From NCBI GenBank assembly GCA_022763735.1, contig JALEQY010000102.1:1-42092 (forward strand): a DNA stretch of 42,092 nucleotides, in the 5' to 3' direction. Both the position numbers and the translations under genes were made by a program. This document shows, piece by piece, positions 1-7,414 of this stretch (positions within the stretch are counted from its first letter, which is position 1; each line of letters opens with the position of its first letter). Under the pieces are notes generated by a model. That model ran no database searches and was not told the origin of the DNA. It was given only the letters and a program-made list of their open reading frames with translations. Source of the DNA: Clostridiales bacterium (GTDB lineage Bacteria; Bacillota; Clostridia; Peptostreptococcales; Anaerovoracaceae).

Positions 1-300
1 GGAGGCGACATGACAAAAGTAGGTCCGCCGGACGGAGAAAGTACGGGAGAGTTCGCCCTGAGGATCAGAGGAGGATTTGAGGACCTGATGCAGCGCCATC
101 AGCTCAAAGCGCTGTCTTTGAGGCACAAGAAGGAGAATGCCCTTTCGGTGGCGGTATGCCATGGGGGCAGCATATCAGTGATAATGGAGATACTTTATCC
201 TGGAGTTAAAGATAATTTCTACCAGTGGATACCGGATCCGGGGCACGGTTATGTGCTTTATCTTGAAAATGGGGCTGTAGTGAATGCAGAGAAATTTTAG
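1..300 (+). CDS. Histidine phosphatase (phosphoglycerate mutase-like) family protein, 5'-truncated by the window edge
   Basis: The reading frame is open from base 1, so the ATG at 10 is probably an internal Met and not the start. What is present is the C-terminal half of a histidine phosphatase. A PPDGES segment matches the usual P-x-GES motif, and AVCHGGSISVIM holds the second conserved His of the fold. A C-terminal W-x-PDPGHGY region follows, as in CobC/GpmB-like enzymes. The N-terminal RHG motif with the phosphorylated His must lie before the window. GGAGG at 1-5 resembles a ribosome site, but here it encodes Gly-Gly within the protein. The substrate cannot be told from this part. cysK begins 9 bases after the stop, so the two are probably co-transcribed. 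Confidence 0.7.
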   Translation, partial: GGDMTKVGPPDGESTGEFALRIRGGFEDLMQRHQLKALSLRHKKENALSVAVCHGGSISVIMEILYPGVKDNFYQWIPDPGHGYVLYLENGAVVNAEKF

Positions 301-309
301 GAGGCAGTT

Positions 310-1242
310 ATGAAAATCAGGAATACCGTTACTGAGCTGATCGGAGGCACACCGCTTCTGAGACTGGGTAAAATGGAAAAGAAATTCGGTACTGCAGGTG
401 AGCTTGTCGCCAAGGTTGAGTTTTTTAACCCTGCAGGAAGCATCAAGGACAGAGTCGGATATAATATGGTGATAGAGGCGGAAAAGGACGGCAGACTGAA
501 ACCGGGTGGGACGATAATTGAGCCCACCAGTGGCAATACAGGCGTAGGTATCGCTATGACAGCAGCGGCTCGCGGCTATAAGGCTATCATGGTTATGCCC
601 GAAAGTATGAGCATGGAAAGGCGTATGCTGCTGGCGGCTTTTGGTGCTGAGCTTGTGCTTACCGATAAGGAGAAAGGCATGCAGGGCAGTGTGGAAAAGG
701 CACAGCAGCTGGCTGAGGAAATCCCGGGCAGTATCATTGCAGGTCAGTTTGAAAATCCAGCCAATCCGCAGGCTCATTATGAGACTACCGGACCGGAGAT
801 ATGGGCGGATACGGACGGACAGGTGGATATTCTGGTGGCAACATTCGGGACAGGAGGAACTGTTTCAGGAGTCGGGAAATATCTGAAAGAAAAGAATCCG
901 GACATAAAGGTTGTTGCCATTGAACCTGCAGCATCACCGCTGATTACTGCAGGCAAGGCAGGTCCCCATAAAATTCAGGGTATAGGTGCCAATTTCATTC
1001 CGGAGGTGCTGGACAGAAGCGTGATAGATGAGGTTATGACAGTTACCGATGATGATGCGCTGGATACGATGAAGGCACTGGCTGTAAGCGAAGGGCTTCT
1101 GGTGGGAGTATCATCGGGTGCCGCAGTTTACGGGGCGTCACAGGTTGCTGCACGTCCTGAGAACGAGGGCAAGAGGATTGTTGTTATCCTGCCGGATACA
1201 GGCGAGAGATATCTGAGCATATTCCAGCAGGAAGAAAGATAA
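310..1242 (+). CDS. cysK: Cysteine synthase (O-acetylserine sulfhydrylase)
   Basis: This PLP enzyme makes L-cysteine from O-acetylserine and sulfide in the cytoplasm. At 310 residues it has the normal length. The PLP lysine is K46 in NPAGSIKDR, the substrate loop TSGNTG is at 73-78, and the phosphate-binding loop GTGGT is near residue 180. The C-terminal PDTGERYLS is typical of the CysK/CysM group. The ATG is preceded by AGGAGG (299-304) at good spacing. It may be read with the phosphatase upstream. CysM (thiosulfate-using) or a beta-cystathionine-type homologue cannot be fully excluded, but the motif set fits CysK best. A weak hairpin (GCGGAA 1243-1248 with TTCCGC 1291-1296) follows the stop. 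Confidence 0.93.
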   Translation: MKIRNTVTELIGGTPLLRLGKMEKKFGTAGELVAKVEFFNPAGSIKDRVGYNMVIEAEKDGRLKPGGTIIEPTSGNTGVGIAMTAAARGYKAIMVMPESMSMERRMLLAAFGAELVLTDKEKGMQGSVEKAQQLAEEIPGSIIAGQFENPANPQAHYETTGPEIWADTDGQVDILVATFGTGGTVSGVGKYLKEKNPDIKVVAIEPAASPLITAGKAGPHKIQGIGANFIPEVLDRSVIDEVMTVTDDDALDTMKALAVSEGLLVGVSSGAAVYGASQVAARPENEGKRIVVILPDTGERYLSIFQQEER

Positions 1243-1314
1243 GCGGAAGCACCGGGATTTATTCTGACTGCCATTCAATGGTGAACAGGGTTTCCGCCAC
1301 ACAAGGAGGATAGT

Positions 1315-2208
1315 ATGAAGGATATCATTTCAGTTGCAGTTGTCAACTTCAAAGTGAATGCAGCAGATAAGGAGAACAATCTTTCAAGAATGTGCGGCTA
1401 TGCTGAAGCTGCAGCTAAACGGGGCGCAGATCTGATACTGTTTCCTGAGCTTTGCCTTTATGGTTATGATTTCTACGTGGATGAAGATGTTACACAGGCT
1501 GACAAGATCCTGACAGCAGAAACCATCAGCGGACCATCATGTGCAGCTTTAGCGGAAGTTGCCGGAAAATACGGTATCTACATAGTATTCGGCATGGCAG
1601 AGAAAGCAGAAGATACAGCAGACTCGGTACTTTACAACTCAGCAGTAGCAATAGGACCGGACGGAGTAATAGGTTCATACAGGAAGATGCACCCCTTTGA
1701 AACAGAGAGTATCTGGTGTGAGAAGGGTGACAGACCTTTCATGTTTGATACACCATGGGGTCCGGTATCAGTAGGAATATGCTTTGATACATATCAGTTC
1801 CCGGAACTGCAGAGATATTACTGTGCTCAGGGTTCAAGACTTTATCTGAATCCTACAGCTGTAGTTGAAGAAATTCCAAAGGAAGGCAGCAGGCAGGCTT
1901 TTATTGATTACTATGCACCGACTCTGGAGTATGGTGTACTGTGCAACACAATATATGTTGCAAGCTCAAATCTTACTGGCAGAGATATTGTAAACTACTT
2001 TGGCGGCGGAAGCTGCATGATAGGACCTGCGATATCACCGTTCTATGAAACCGGTCTGCATTATTACTGCGGTAACAAGAATAACGTTCAGGAAGAATTA
2101 TTCATAGCCACAATAGATCTCTCCCTTGCCACGAGAAGACTCTTTACCAGCAAGGAGATTACAGGTGTTCCTGACTACAGACCGGAGATTTATAAGCAGT
2201 TTATATGA
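1315..2208 (+). CDS. Carbon-nitrogen hydrolase (nitrilase superfamily) of unknown substrate
   Basis: A 297-residue nitrilase-superfamily amidohydrolase. The catalytic triad is visible: E45 in LFPELCLYGY, K124 in YRKMHP and C156 in GICFDTYQFPE. The family hydrolyses amide C-N bonds, usually releasing ammonia from a small amide or carbamoyl substrate. Length and the SYRKMHP segment fit the aliphatic-amidase/N-carbamoyl-D-amino-acid amidohydrolase-like branches, but I cannot name the substrate. The ribosome site AAGGAGG lies just before the ATG. A strong terminator follows the stop, so this is the last gene of its unit. Its position before a purine operon whose PurF lacks a glutaminase site is noted as a finding; the link is speculative. 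Confidence 0.85.
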   Translation: MKDIISVAVVNFKVNAADKENNLSRMCGYAEAAAKRGADLILFPELCLYGYDFYVDEDVTQADKILTAETISGPSCAALAEVAGKYGIYIVFGMAEKAEDTADSVLYNSAVAIGPDGVIGSYRKMHPFETESIWCEKGDRPFMFDTPWGPVSVGICFDTYQFPELQRYYCAQGSRLYLNPTAVVEEIPKEGSRQAFIDYYAPTLEYGVLCNTIYVASSNLTGRDIVNYFGGGSCMIGPAISPFYETGLHYYCGNKNNVQEELFIATIDLSLATRRLFTSKEITGVPDYRPEIYKQFI

Positions 2209-2224
2209 AAATATCTGATATAGA

Positions 2225-2258
2225 ACAAAACCGATGCCTGTTACAGCATCGGTTTTGT
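2225..2258 (+). terminator. Intrinsic terminator after the nitrilase-family gene
   Basis: A 13-bp perfect stem, ACAAAACCGATGC (2225-2237) with GCATCGGTTTTGT (2246-2258), encloses an 8-base loop. The T-run lies in the 3' arm. It sits 17 bases after the stop at 2208. Confidence 0.85.
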
Positions 2259-2403
2259 CCATAGTCACATATTATTTATTATTTATTTAGGAGAGGTGGT
2301 TTTGTTTGGTACGCTTATATAATAACAATGGATTATGCTGTTTTAGCGTACTGAATGTGAAGAGTTGCTGAAGAAGATGTGGTGAAAAGAAGTTTGAAGC
2401 AGT

Positions 2404-2448
2404 AATTTCGACGTGTCAAATTCTTAAAGCAGGTGGAACGTCGAAAAA
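2404..2448. repeat. Interrupted palindrome unit 1
   Basis: The left arm TTTCGACGTGTCA (2406-2418) pairs with the right arm ACGTCGAAAA (2438-2447). Its T-run is shorter than in units 2-4. Confidence 0.8.
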
Positions 2449-2475
2449 ATTTTGCTTGCCAAAACGAAGTGATTA

Positions 2476-2520
2476 TTTTTCGACGTGTCAGTGCAGAATT
2501 GATTACAGTACGTCGAAAAT
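2476..2520. repeat. Interrupted palindrome unit 2
   Basis: Left arm TTTTTCGACGTGTCA (2476-2490), right arm ACGTCGAAAAT (2510-2520). The interior is unlike that of unit 1. Confidence 0.85.
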
Positions 2521-2580
2521 TTCATACGAGATTCAATACAAACTGACAACACCTAGAGATCGAGAGGAATATTATATGAT

Positions 2581-2625
2581 TTTTTCGACGTGTCGCTGCC
2601 TTGGAGTGTGAAACACGTCGAAAAT
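2581..2625. repeat. Interrupted palindrome unit 3 (best pairing)
   Basis: TTTTCGACGTGT (2582-2593) and ACACGTCGAAAA (2613-2624) form a perfect 12-bp stem around a 19-base loop. Confidence 0.85.
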
Positions 2626-2653
2626 GTTATCAGCAGAACTGGTCACAAAATTA

Positions 2654-2698
2654 TTTTTCGACGTGTCGTACCCTTAAAATATGAAACGCGTCGAAAAT
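2654..2698. repeat. Interrupted palindrome unit 4
   Basis: Left arm TTTTTCGACGTGTC (2654-2667), right arm CGCGTCGAAAAT (2687-2698). One base (G for A at 2688) breaks the perfect dyad. The flank GAAAC before the right arm is shared with unit 3. Confidence 0.85.
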
Positions 2699-2764
2699 GC
2701 CTCTCAAGTCCTTTTTTTTGCAAAAGGACTCTATATTAGGCGTCGAAATCAACGCACACCGCAA

Positions 2765-2810
2765 AAACGCGAACTTTAAAATGTAAATGATGCTACAATG
2801 TTCGGAAAAT
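2765..2810. promoter_or_regulatory. PurBox-like inverted pair (candidate PurR operator)
   Basis: The PurR box of Bacillota is roughly AWWWCCGAACWWT. On the reverse strand, bases 2797-2809 match 12 of 13 positions (plus strand AATGTTCGGAAAA). On the forward strand, AAACGCGAACTTT at 2765-2777 matches 11 of 13. The two face each other with 19 bases between them, close to the 16-17 known for PurR box pairs. The extended -10 motif at 2791-2799 overlaps the second box, as expected for repression. Matches were made by eye; no PurR gene lies in the window. Confidence 0.55.
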
Positions 2811-2842
2811 GTTGAAATTTCATAGTTTTTTAATGAAAAAGA

Positions 2843-2871
2843 TTGATTAAAAAAAGCAAAAGTGCTAACAT
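2843..2871 (+). promoter_or_regulatory. Candidate sigma-A promoter for the purine operon
   Basis: TTGATT (2843-2848), a 17-base spacer, and TAACAT (2866-2871) preceded by TG-C, giving an extended -10. A second extended -10, TGCTACAAT, lies at 2791-2799 within the PurBox pair but has no clear -35. A perfect TATAAT at 2968-2973 also lacks a -35. Which one is used cannot be decided from sequence. Confidence 0.45.
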
Positions 2872-2903
2872 TACATTATCAAAGAAGAACAGAAATGGAA
2901 TAA

Positions 2904-2925
2904 CGGAGCTTCTGCTCCGGTTTTT
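2904..2925 (+). terminator. Terminator-like hairpin in the purL leader (possible attenuator)
   Basis: CGGAGC (2904-2909), loop TTCT, GCTCCG (2914-2919), then G and five T. It is a compact intrinsic-terminator shape. It lies downstream of the promoter candidates at 2791 and 2843, so it would have to be read through for purL expression. It could instead end a transcript from the palindrome array. A second hairpin (GGCAG/CTGCC, about 2945-2962) follows before the ribosome site. Confidence 0.6.
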
Positions 2926-3002
2926 CCGTGTAAACTCTGCAGCGGGCAGCTGTTAACTGCCGGGCAGTATAATTGCACACAGATCAGAAAGGACGAATAT
3001 CC

Positions 3003-6000
3003 ATGGTAAGAAGAATTTATGTTGAAAAGAAAAAAGGCTTCGATGTTGAAGCGGCATCACTCTTCAATGATATCAGGGAGAACCTTCACATTAAAGAACT
3101 TACAGGTGTAAGGGTACTTAACCGATATGATATTGACGGAATTGATGATGCTACTTATGAAGCAGCTAAACTTACAGTATTTGCAGAACCGGCTATAGAC
3201 GTCGTATATGAAGAAACGATGCCTGAAGAATTGGGTTCTGCTATTTTTTTCGCAGTGGAATATCTGCCGGGACAGTATGATCAGAGAGCGGATTCTGCAT
3301 CACAGTGTATCAAGCTCATGAATGCGGAGGCGGACGCTACAGTTAAATTTGCCAGAGTTATAATTCTCGAAGGCGATCTTGATGACCAGCAGGTTGAAAC
3401 AATCAGAAGCTACTGCGTAAACCCTGTTGATTCACAGATTGCAGCCGATGAGAAGCCTGAGAATCTCGAAATGGAAACAACAGTGCCGGAGGATGTGGCA
3501 GTTATCACAGGTTTCAGAACCATGGATGAAGCAACACTGGAAAACTACAGAAAAAAAATGGGATTTGCCATGAGTCCTGCAGATATCCAGTTCGTACAGA
3601 AATATTATGCAGAGGACGAAGACAGAGACCCGACTCTCACAGAGTTGAAGGTTATTGACACATACTGGTCAGATCACTGCAGACATACAACCTTTAATAC
3701 AACACTTGAGGAAGTGACTTTTGAAGACAGTCCTTACGGCAGGATTGTCAAAGAGGCATTTGACCAGTACATGGCTATGAGGAAAGACGTATACGGAGAT
3801 AGAGATAAGAATCTCTGCCTCATGGATATGGCATGTATCGGAGCTAAATATCTCAAAAAGCACGGCAAAGTTGACAATCTCGATGAATCAGAGGAAATCA
3901 ATGCATGCAGCATCAAGGTGAAGGCAAAAATAGACGGTAAGGAGGAAGACTGGCTCGTTATGTTCAAGAACGAGACCCATAACCATCCGACAGAAATCGA
4001 ACCATTCGGCGGAGCTGCAACATGTCTTGGCGGAGCAATCAGAGACCCGCTTTCAGGAAGAGTATATGTTTATCAGGCAATGAGAGTGACCGGTGCAGCA
4101 GATCCGAGAAAGCCTATCGAGGAAACACTGGCAGGCAAGCTTCCTCAGAGGAAGATCACTCAGGAGGCAGCTGCAGGCTACAGCTCATACGGCAACCAGA
4201 TAGGTCTGGCTACAGGACTTGTTGACGAAGTATACCACGAAAATTACGTTGCCAAGAGAATGGAAATCGGAGCAGTTGTAGGTGCAGCACCAGCAGACCA
4301 TGTTATCAGGAAGGTTCCTGCAAAAGGGGACGTGATCATACTGGTAGGCGGCAGAACAGGCCGTGACGGCTGCGGCGGAGCAACAGGCTCATCAAAAGAG
4401 CACACTGAGGAGTCAATCCTGCAGTGCGGTGCTGAAGTACAGAAGGGAAATCCGCCTGTAGAAAGAAATATCCAGAGAATGTTCAGAAGAAAGGAAGTTG
4501 CAACCCTCATCAAGAGATGCAATGACTTCGGAGCAGGCGGTGTTTCGGTAGCTATCGGAGAGCTGGCCGATGGTCTTGAAATCAACCTTGATCTGGTACC
4601 GAAGAAATACGAAGGTCTGGACGGAACAGAACTGGCAATCTCCGAATCCCAGGAGAGAATGGCAGTAGTTGTAGATGCAGACAAGGAAGCCGAATTTATT
4701 AAATACGCACATGAAGAAAACCTGGAAGCCACAACAGTAGCCAAGGTTACAGATACAAACAGAGTGAGGATGCACTGGAGAGGAAAATGCATACTGGATC
4801 TTTCCAGAGACTTCCTCAACACCAACGGAGCACAGCAGTTCGCCAAAGCATACGCTGCAAACGAAGTGACAGTGTCCCCTGCGGAGCTTTTTCACGAAAC
4901 CAGGATAAAGAAAGAGCTGCTGACAGACCTTAACTGCTGCAGCAAGAAGGGACTCATCGAAAGATTCGACAGCACCATCGGAGCAGCTACAGTTCTCATG
5001 CCTTTGGGCGGCAAATATCAGCTTTCACCGGCAGCAGGAATGGCAGCCAAACTTCCTGTGGTAAACGGGGAAACAGAGACAGCCACTATCATGGCCTATG
5101 GTTTTGACCCTGAATTTGCTGTAAAGAGCCCGTTCCACAGTGCCCTTTACGCGGTTGTCGACTCAGCAGCGAAGATTGCGGCAATGGGCGGTGATTACAG
5201 GAAAATCAGACTCACATTCCAGGAATATTTCGAGAAACTGGGTACGAGTGCGGCAAGATGGGGCAAGCCTATGGCTGCACTGCTGGGAGCCCTCAGAGTT
5301 CAGAAGGAGCTGGAAATTCCGGCAATCGGCGGCAAGGACAGTATGTCAGGAACCTTCATGGATATAGATGTTCCTCCGACCCTGACTTCATTTGCCATTA
5401 CAGATATCGATGCAGACGATATAGTGTCGACAGAGTTCAAGCAGGAGGGAAGCAGACTGGTTCTTCTGACTTCGCCGGTTGATGAAGACGGAATTCTTGA
5501 TTTTGAAGTGTTCAGGAAGAACCTCCTGAAGGTAAGAGAACTGGCAGCTGCAGGCAAGCTTCTGGCCGCAGATACCATCGGCAGAGGCGGACTTTATATC
5601 ACCCTCGTTAAGATGGCTGTCGGCAACGGAATCGGCGCAGATGTAAAGTGGGACGGTGATATTCTGGCACCGCTTTATGGTTCTCTGGTAATCGAAGTTG
5701 CTGCTGATGAGGATGTGGATGCACTGATGGCAGGAGCAGGGTATGCAGTTATAGGCGAAACCACAGCAGATGGAAAGCTGACTGTGAACGGCGAAGCTGA
5801 GTCTGTTGCTGAAATCACAGCTGAATGGCAGGAGCCTGTTGAAGGTGTATTCCCTGTAAGAACAGCAGACTTCAGAAATAAGAAGGATACAACTGCAGTA
5901 AGCAGAAGTCTGTATACAGATAGAAATTCAGCAGGACCAGCAATTAAAATTGCAAGACCGAAGGTAGTGATTCCAGCATTCCCTGGAACAAACTGCGAGG

Positions 6001-6752
6001 TGGATTCAGCTAGGGCCTTCAGAAAAGCAGGAGCAGATGCAGACATTCATATCATCAGAAACCTGACAACAGCACAGCTGGAGGATTCCATCAGAGAGCT
6101 TGAGAAAAAGATAAGAGAAAGCCAGATTATAATGATTCCGGGTGGATTCTCAGGCGGAGACGAACCGGACGGTTCTGCCAAGTTTATCACCGCAGTATTC
6201 AGAAACCCTGCAATCAAGGATGCGGTTACAGACCTGCTGGAGAACAGAGACGGTCTGATGCTGGGTATATGTAACGGTTTCCAGGCGCTCATCAAACTGG
6301 GTCTGGTTCCTGAAGGAAAAATCGTGGATATGACTGAAAACAGCCCGACTCTGACATACAATAAGATAGGAAGACATGCTTCATGTCTCGTAAGAACAGG
6401 AATCACATCTGTCAAGTCACCATGGCTGGCAGGAGTTGAAGCGGGAGATGTCTTCACAATTCCTGTATCTCATGGAGAAGGAAGGTTCATCGCAGATGAT
6501 GAAACTCTGGCAAGACTTGCAGCCAACGGACAGATAGCAACTCAGTACGTTGATTTCGACGGAAATCCGTCAATGGATATAGCCTTCAACCCTAACGGTT
6601 CGGTTATGGCTATCGAAGGTATCACATCGCCTGACGGCAGAGTGTTCGGAAAGATGGGACATTCAGAACGTATAGGAAAGAATGTTTACAAGAACGTAAC
6701 AGGAGAAAAGGACCAGAAGATATTCGAATCCGGAGTTAAATATTTTAAATAA
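3003..6752 (+). CDS. purL: Phosphoribosylformylglycinamidine synthase, single-chain clostridial type
   Basis: Converts FGAR, glutamine and ATP to FGAM, the fourth step of purine synthesis. The ATG at 3003 is chosen because GAAAGGA (2986-2992) sits at proper spacing; the in-frame TTG at 2973 adds ten unlikely residues. The 1249-residue product is a fusion of the synthetase and glutaminase parts. KNETHNHPTEIEPFGG marks the ATP/substrate site, and two PurM-like halves follow. The C-terminal class I glutamine amidotransferase has its nucleophile in GICNGFQ (C1090) and VSHGEGRF near the end. The length fits the clostridial clade of single-chain FGAM synthases. It is the first gene of the operon, and unlike the PurF below, its glutaminase site is intact. 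Confidence 0.95.
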   Translation: MVRRIYVEKKKGFDVEAASLFNDIRENLHIKELTGVRVLNRYDIDGIDDATYEAAKLTVFAEPAIDVVYEETMPEELGSAIFFAVEYLPGQYDQRADSASQCIKLMNAEADATVKFARVIILEGDLDDQQVETIRSYCVNPVDSQIAADEKPENLEMETTVPEDVAVITGFRTMDEATLENYRKKMGFAMSPADIQFVQKYYAEDEDRDPTLTELKVIDTYWSDHCRHTTFNTTLEEVTFEDSPYGRIVKEAFDQYMAMRKDVYGDRDKNLCLMDMACIGAKYLKKHGKVDNLDESEEINACSIKVKAKIDGKEEDWLVMFKNETHNHPTEIEPFGGAATCLGGAIRDPLSGRVYVYQAMRVTGAADPRKPIEETLAGKLPQRKITQEAAAGYSSYGNQIGLATGLVDEVYHENYVAKRMEIGAVVGAAPADHVIRKVPAKGDVIILVGGRTGRDGCGGATGSSKEHTEESILQCGAEVQKGNPPVERNIQRMFRRKEVATLIKRCNDFGAGGVSVAIGELADGLEINLDLVPKKYEGLDGTELAISESQERMAVVVDADKEAEFIKYAHEENLEATTVAKVTDTNRVRMHWRGKCILDLSRDFLNTNGAQQFAKAYAANEVTVSPAELFHETRIKKELLTDLNCCSKKGLIERFDSTIGAATVLMPLGGKYQLSPAAGMAAKLPVVNGETETATIMAYGFDPEFAVKSPFHSALYAVVDSAAKIAAMGGDYRKIRLTFQEYFEKLGTSAARWGKPMAALLGALRVQKELEIPAIGGKDSMSGTFMDIDVPPTLTSFAITDIDADDIVSTEFKQEGSRLVLLTSPVDEDGILDFEVFRKNLLKVRELAAAGKLLAADTIGRGGLYITLVKMAVGNGIGADVKWDGDILAPLYGSLVIEVAADEDVDALMAGAGYAVIGETTADGKLTVNGEAESVAEITAEWQEPVEGVFPVRTADFRNKKDTTAVSRSLYTDRNSAGPAIKIARPKVVIPAFPGTNCEVDSARAFRKAGADADIHIIRNLTTAQLEDSIRELEKKIRESQIIMIPGGFSGGDEPDGSAKFITAVFRNPAIKDAVTDLLENRDGLMLGICNGFQALIKLGLVPEGKIVDMTENSPTLTYNKIGRHASCLVRTGITSVKSPWLAGVEAGDVFTIPVSHGEGRFIADDETLARLAANGQIATQYVDFDGNPSMDIAFNPNGSVMAIEGITSPDGRVFGKMGHSERIGKNVYKNVTGEKDQKIFESGVKYFK

Positions 6753-6766
6753 TGAAGAGTGACCGG

Positions 6767-6789
6767 AGCTGCCGGCATAGCCGGCAGCT
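6767..6789 (+). other. Intercistronic GC-rich hairpin, purL-purE
   Basis: AGCTGCCGGC (6767-6776) and GCCGGCAGCT (6780-6789) form a perfect 10-bp stem with loop ATA. An outer GAAGA (6754-6758)/TCTTC (6793-6797 region) pairing may extend it. No T-run follows, so RNA processing or stability is more likely than termination. Confidence 0.7.
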
Positions 6790-6839
6790 GACGTCTTCGT
6801 TAACTGATGATAAAAAATGAGAAAGGAATACTCACGTTC

Positions 6840-7325
6840 ATGAAAGTAGCAATAATAATGGGCAGCAAATCCGACTATCCTGTAGTGCAGAAAGCGGAGA
6901 AAATGCTGGAAAAGTTCAATGTTGAATATGAAACAAGAATCATATCGGCCCACAGAACTCCTAAACAGGCTGAGCAGTTCGCAGCTGATGCAGAAGCAAA
7001 CGGCTTCGGATGCATTATAGCAGCGGCAGGCAAAGCCGCACATCTGGCAGGTGTGCTGGCAGCGACAACACCGTTGCCTGTAATAGGTATTCCGATGAAA
7101 TCCAGCACCCTTGACGGACTGGACTCGCTCCTTTCCGTGGTGCAGATGCCAAAGGGAGTGCCTGTGGCAACAGTTGCAATTGACGGTGCAGAGAATGCAG
7201 CGATTCTGGCAGTACAGATGCTGGCAGCAGCAGACCCTGCTCTGAGACAGGCAATCAAAGACTTTAAAAAACAGCAGGAAGAAGACATCGTAGCTCTTGA
7301 TGCCGAATTCCAGTCAGAGAAATAA
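6840..7325 (+). CDS. purE: 5-(Carboxyamino)imidazole ribonucleotide mutase or AIR carboxylase
   Basis: PurE forms CAIR from either N5-CAIR (class I, with PurK) or AIR plus CO2 (class II). The ATG at 6840 begins the expected [12 protein letters not shown] core. The ATG at 6807 would add 11 non-conserved residues, so I prefer 6840 (161 aa, normal length). Family motifs are GSKSDYPVV near the N-terminus, SAHRTP in the middle, and [19 protein letters not shown]. The active-site loop reads [10 protein letters not shown] where the E. coli class I enzyme has GAGGAAHLPG. Together with the lack of purK here this raises the possibility of class II; see findings. The class call is inference. Confidence 0.93.
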   Translation: MKVAIIMGSKSDYPVVQKAEKMLEKFNVEYETRIISAHRTPKQAEQFAADAEANGFGCIIAAAGKAAHLAGVLAATTPLPVIGIPMKSSTLDGLDSLLSVVQMPKGVPVATVAIDGAENAAILAVQMLAAADPALRQAIKDFKKQQEEDIVALDAEFQSEK

Positions 7326-7329
7326 ATTA

Positions 7330-7365
7330 CGGCAGAAGCCTGCGGGAACGAGTGCAGGCTTGCCG
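7330..7365 (+). other. Intercistronic hairpin, purE-purC
   Basis: CGGCA-G-AAGCCTGC (7330-7343) pairs with GCAGGCTT-GCCG (7354-7365) around a 10-base loop. There is no T-run after it, and it lies about 35 bases before the purC ribosome site. Confidence 0.65.
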
Positions 7366-7414
7366 GCAAACAGATAACAACAACACTGCGCATGAGAAAC
7401 AGGAGGTGATAACA

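Larger units (their letters stand above)
2404..2698. repeat. Array of four 45-bp interrupted palindromes of unknown role
   Basis: Four units share an invariant left arm, CGACGTGTC preceded by a T-run, and a right arm CGTCGAAAA. Between them lies unconserved sequence. In all four units the first C of the left-arm CGACGTGTC is exactly 29 bases from the right-arm hexamer (ACGTCG, or GCGTCG in unit 4). Units are separated by irregular gaps of about 27, 60 and 28 bases, so this is not a regular tandem or CRISPR array. Each unit could fold into an RNA hairpin of 9-12 bp with a loop of roughly 19-25 bases, or bind a protein dimer. No other copy was noticed elsewhere in the window. Confidence 0.85.
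2259..3002. other. Long intergenic region before the purine operon
   Basis: About 740 bases with no credible gene: the small open frames lack ribosome sites or stop within a few codons. From left to right it holds an AT-rich stretch with a TATAAT at 2318-2323 but no good -35, four 45-bp interrupted palindromes (2404-2698), and a 9-bp stem hairpin (2707-2730). A lone half-palindrome CGTCGAAA follows at 2741-2748. Then come a PurBox-like pair (2765-2810), extended -10 motifs (2791-2799 and 2863-2871), a terminator-like hairpin (2904-2925), a perfect TATAAT (2968-2973) and the purL ribosome site. No purine, PRPP or ppGpp riboswitch consensus was recognised. Confidence 0.8.

Noticed and set aside
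10-300. Complete small gene starting at ATG 10
   Set aside because: The frame is open to base 1 and the sequence matches the C-terminal half of a histidine phosphatase, so it is a truncated gene.
175-777. 200-residue reverse open frame opposite cysK
   Set aside because: Antisense shadow with no recognisable motif or ribosome site; cysK is certain on the plus strand.
2404-2698. CRISPR array
   Set aside because: The repeated units are interrupted palindromes at irregular distances. The variable parts are inside the unit, and no cas genes are nearby.
2259-3002. Purine, PRPP or ppGpp riboswitch before purL
   Set aside because: I looked for the guanine/adenine aptamer core and ykkC-type sequences and saw none; only promoters, a PurBox-like pair and simple hairpins.
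2973-3002. TTG at 2973 as the purL start
   Set aside because: It lies before the ribosome site GAAAGGA (2986-2992), and the extra ten residues are not family-like. ATG 3003 fits.
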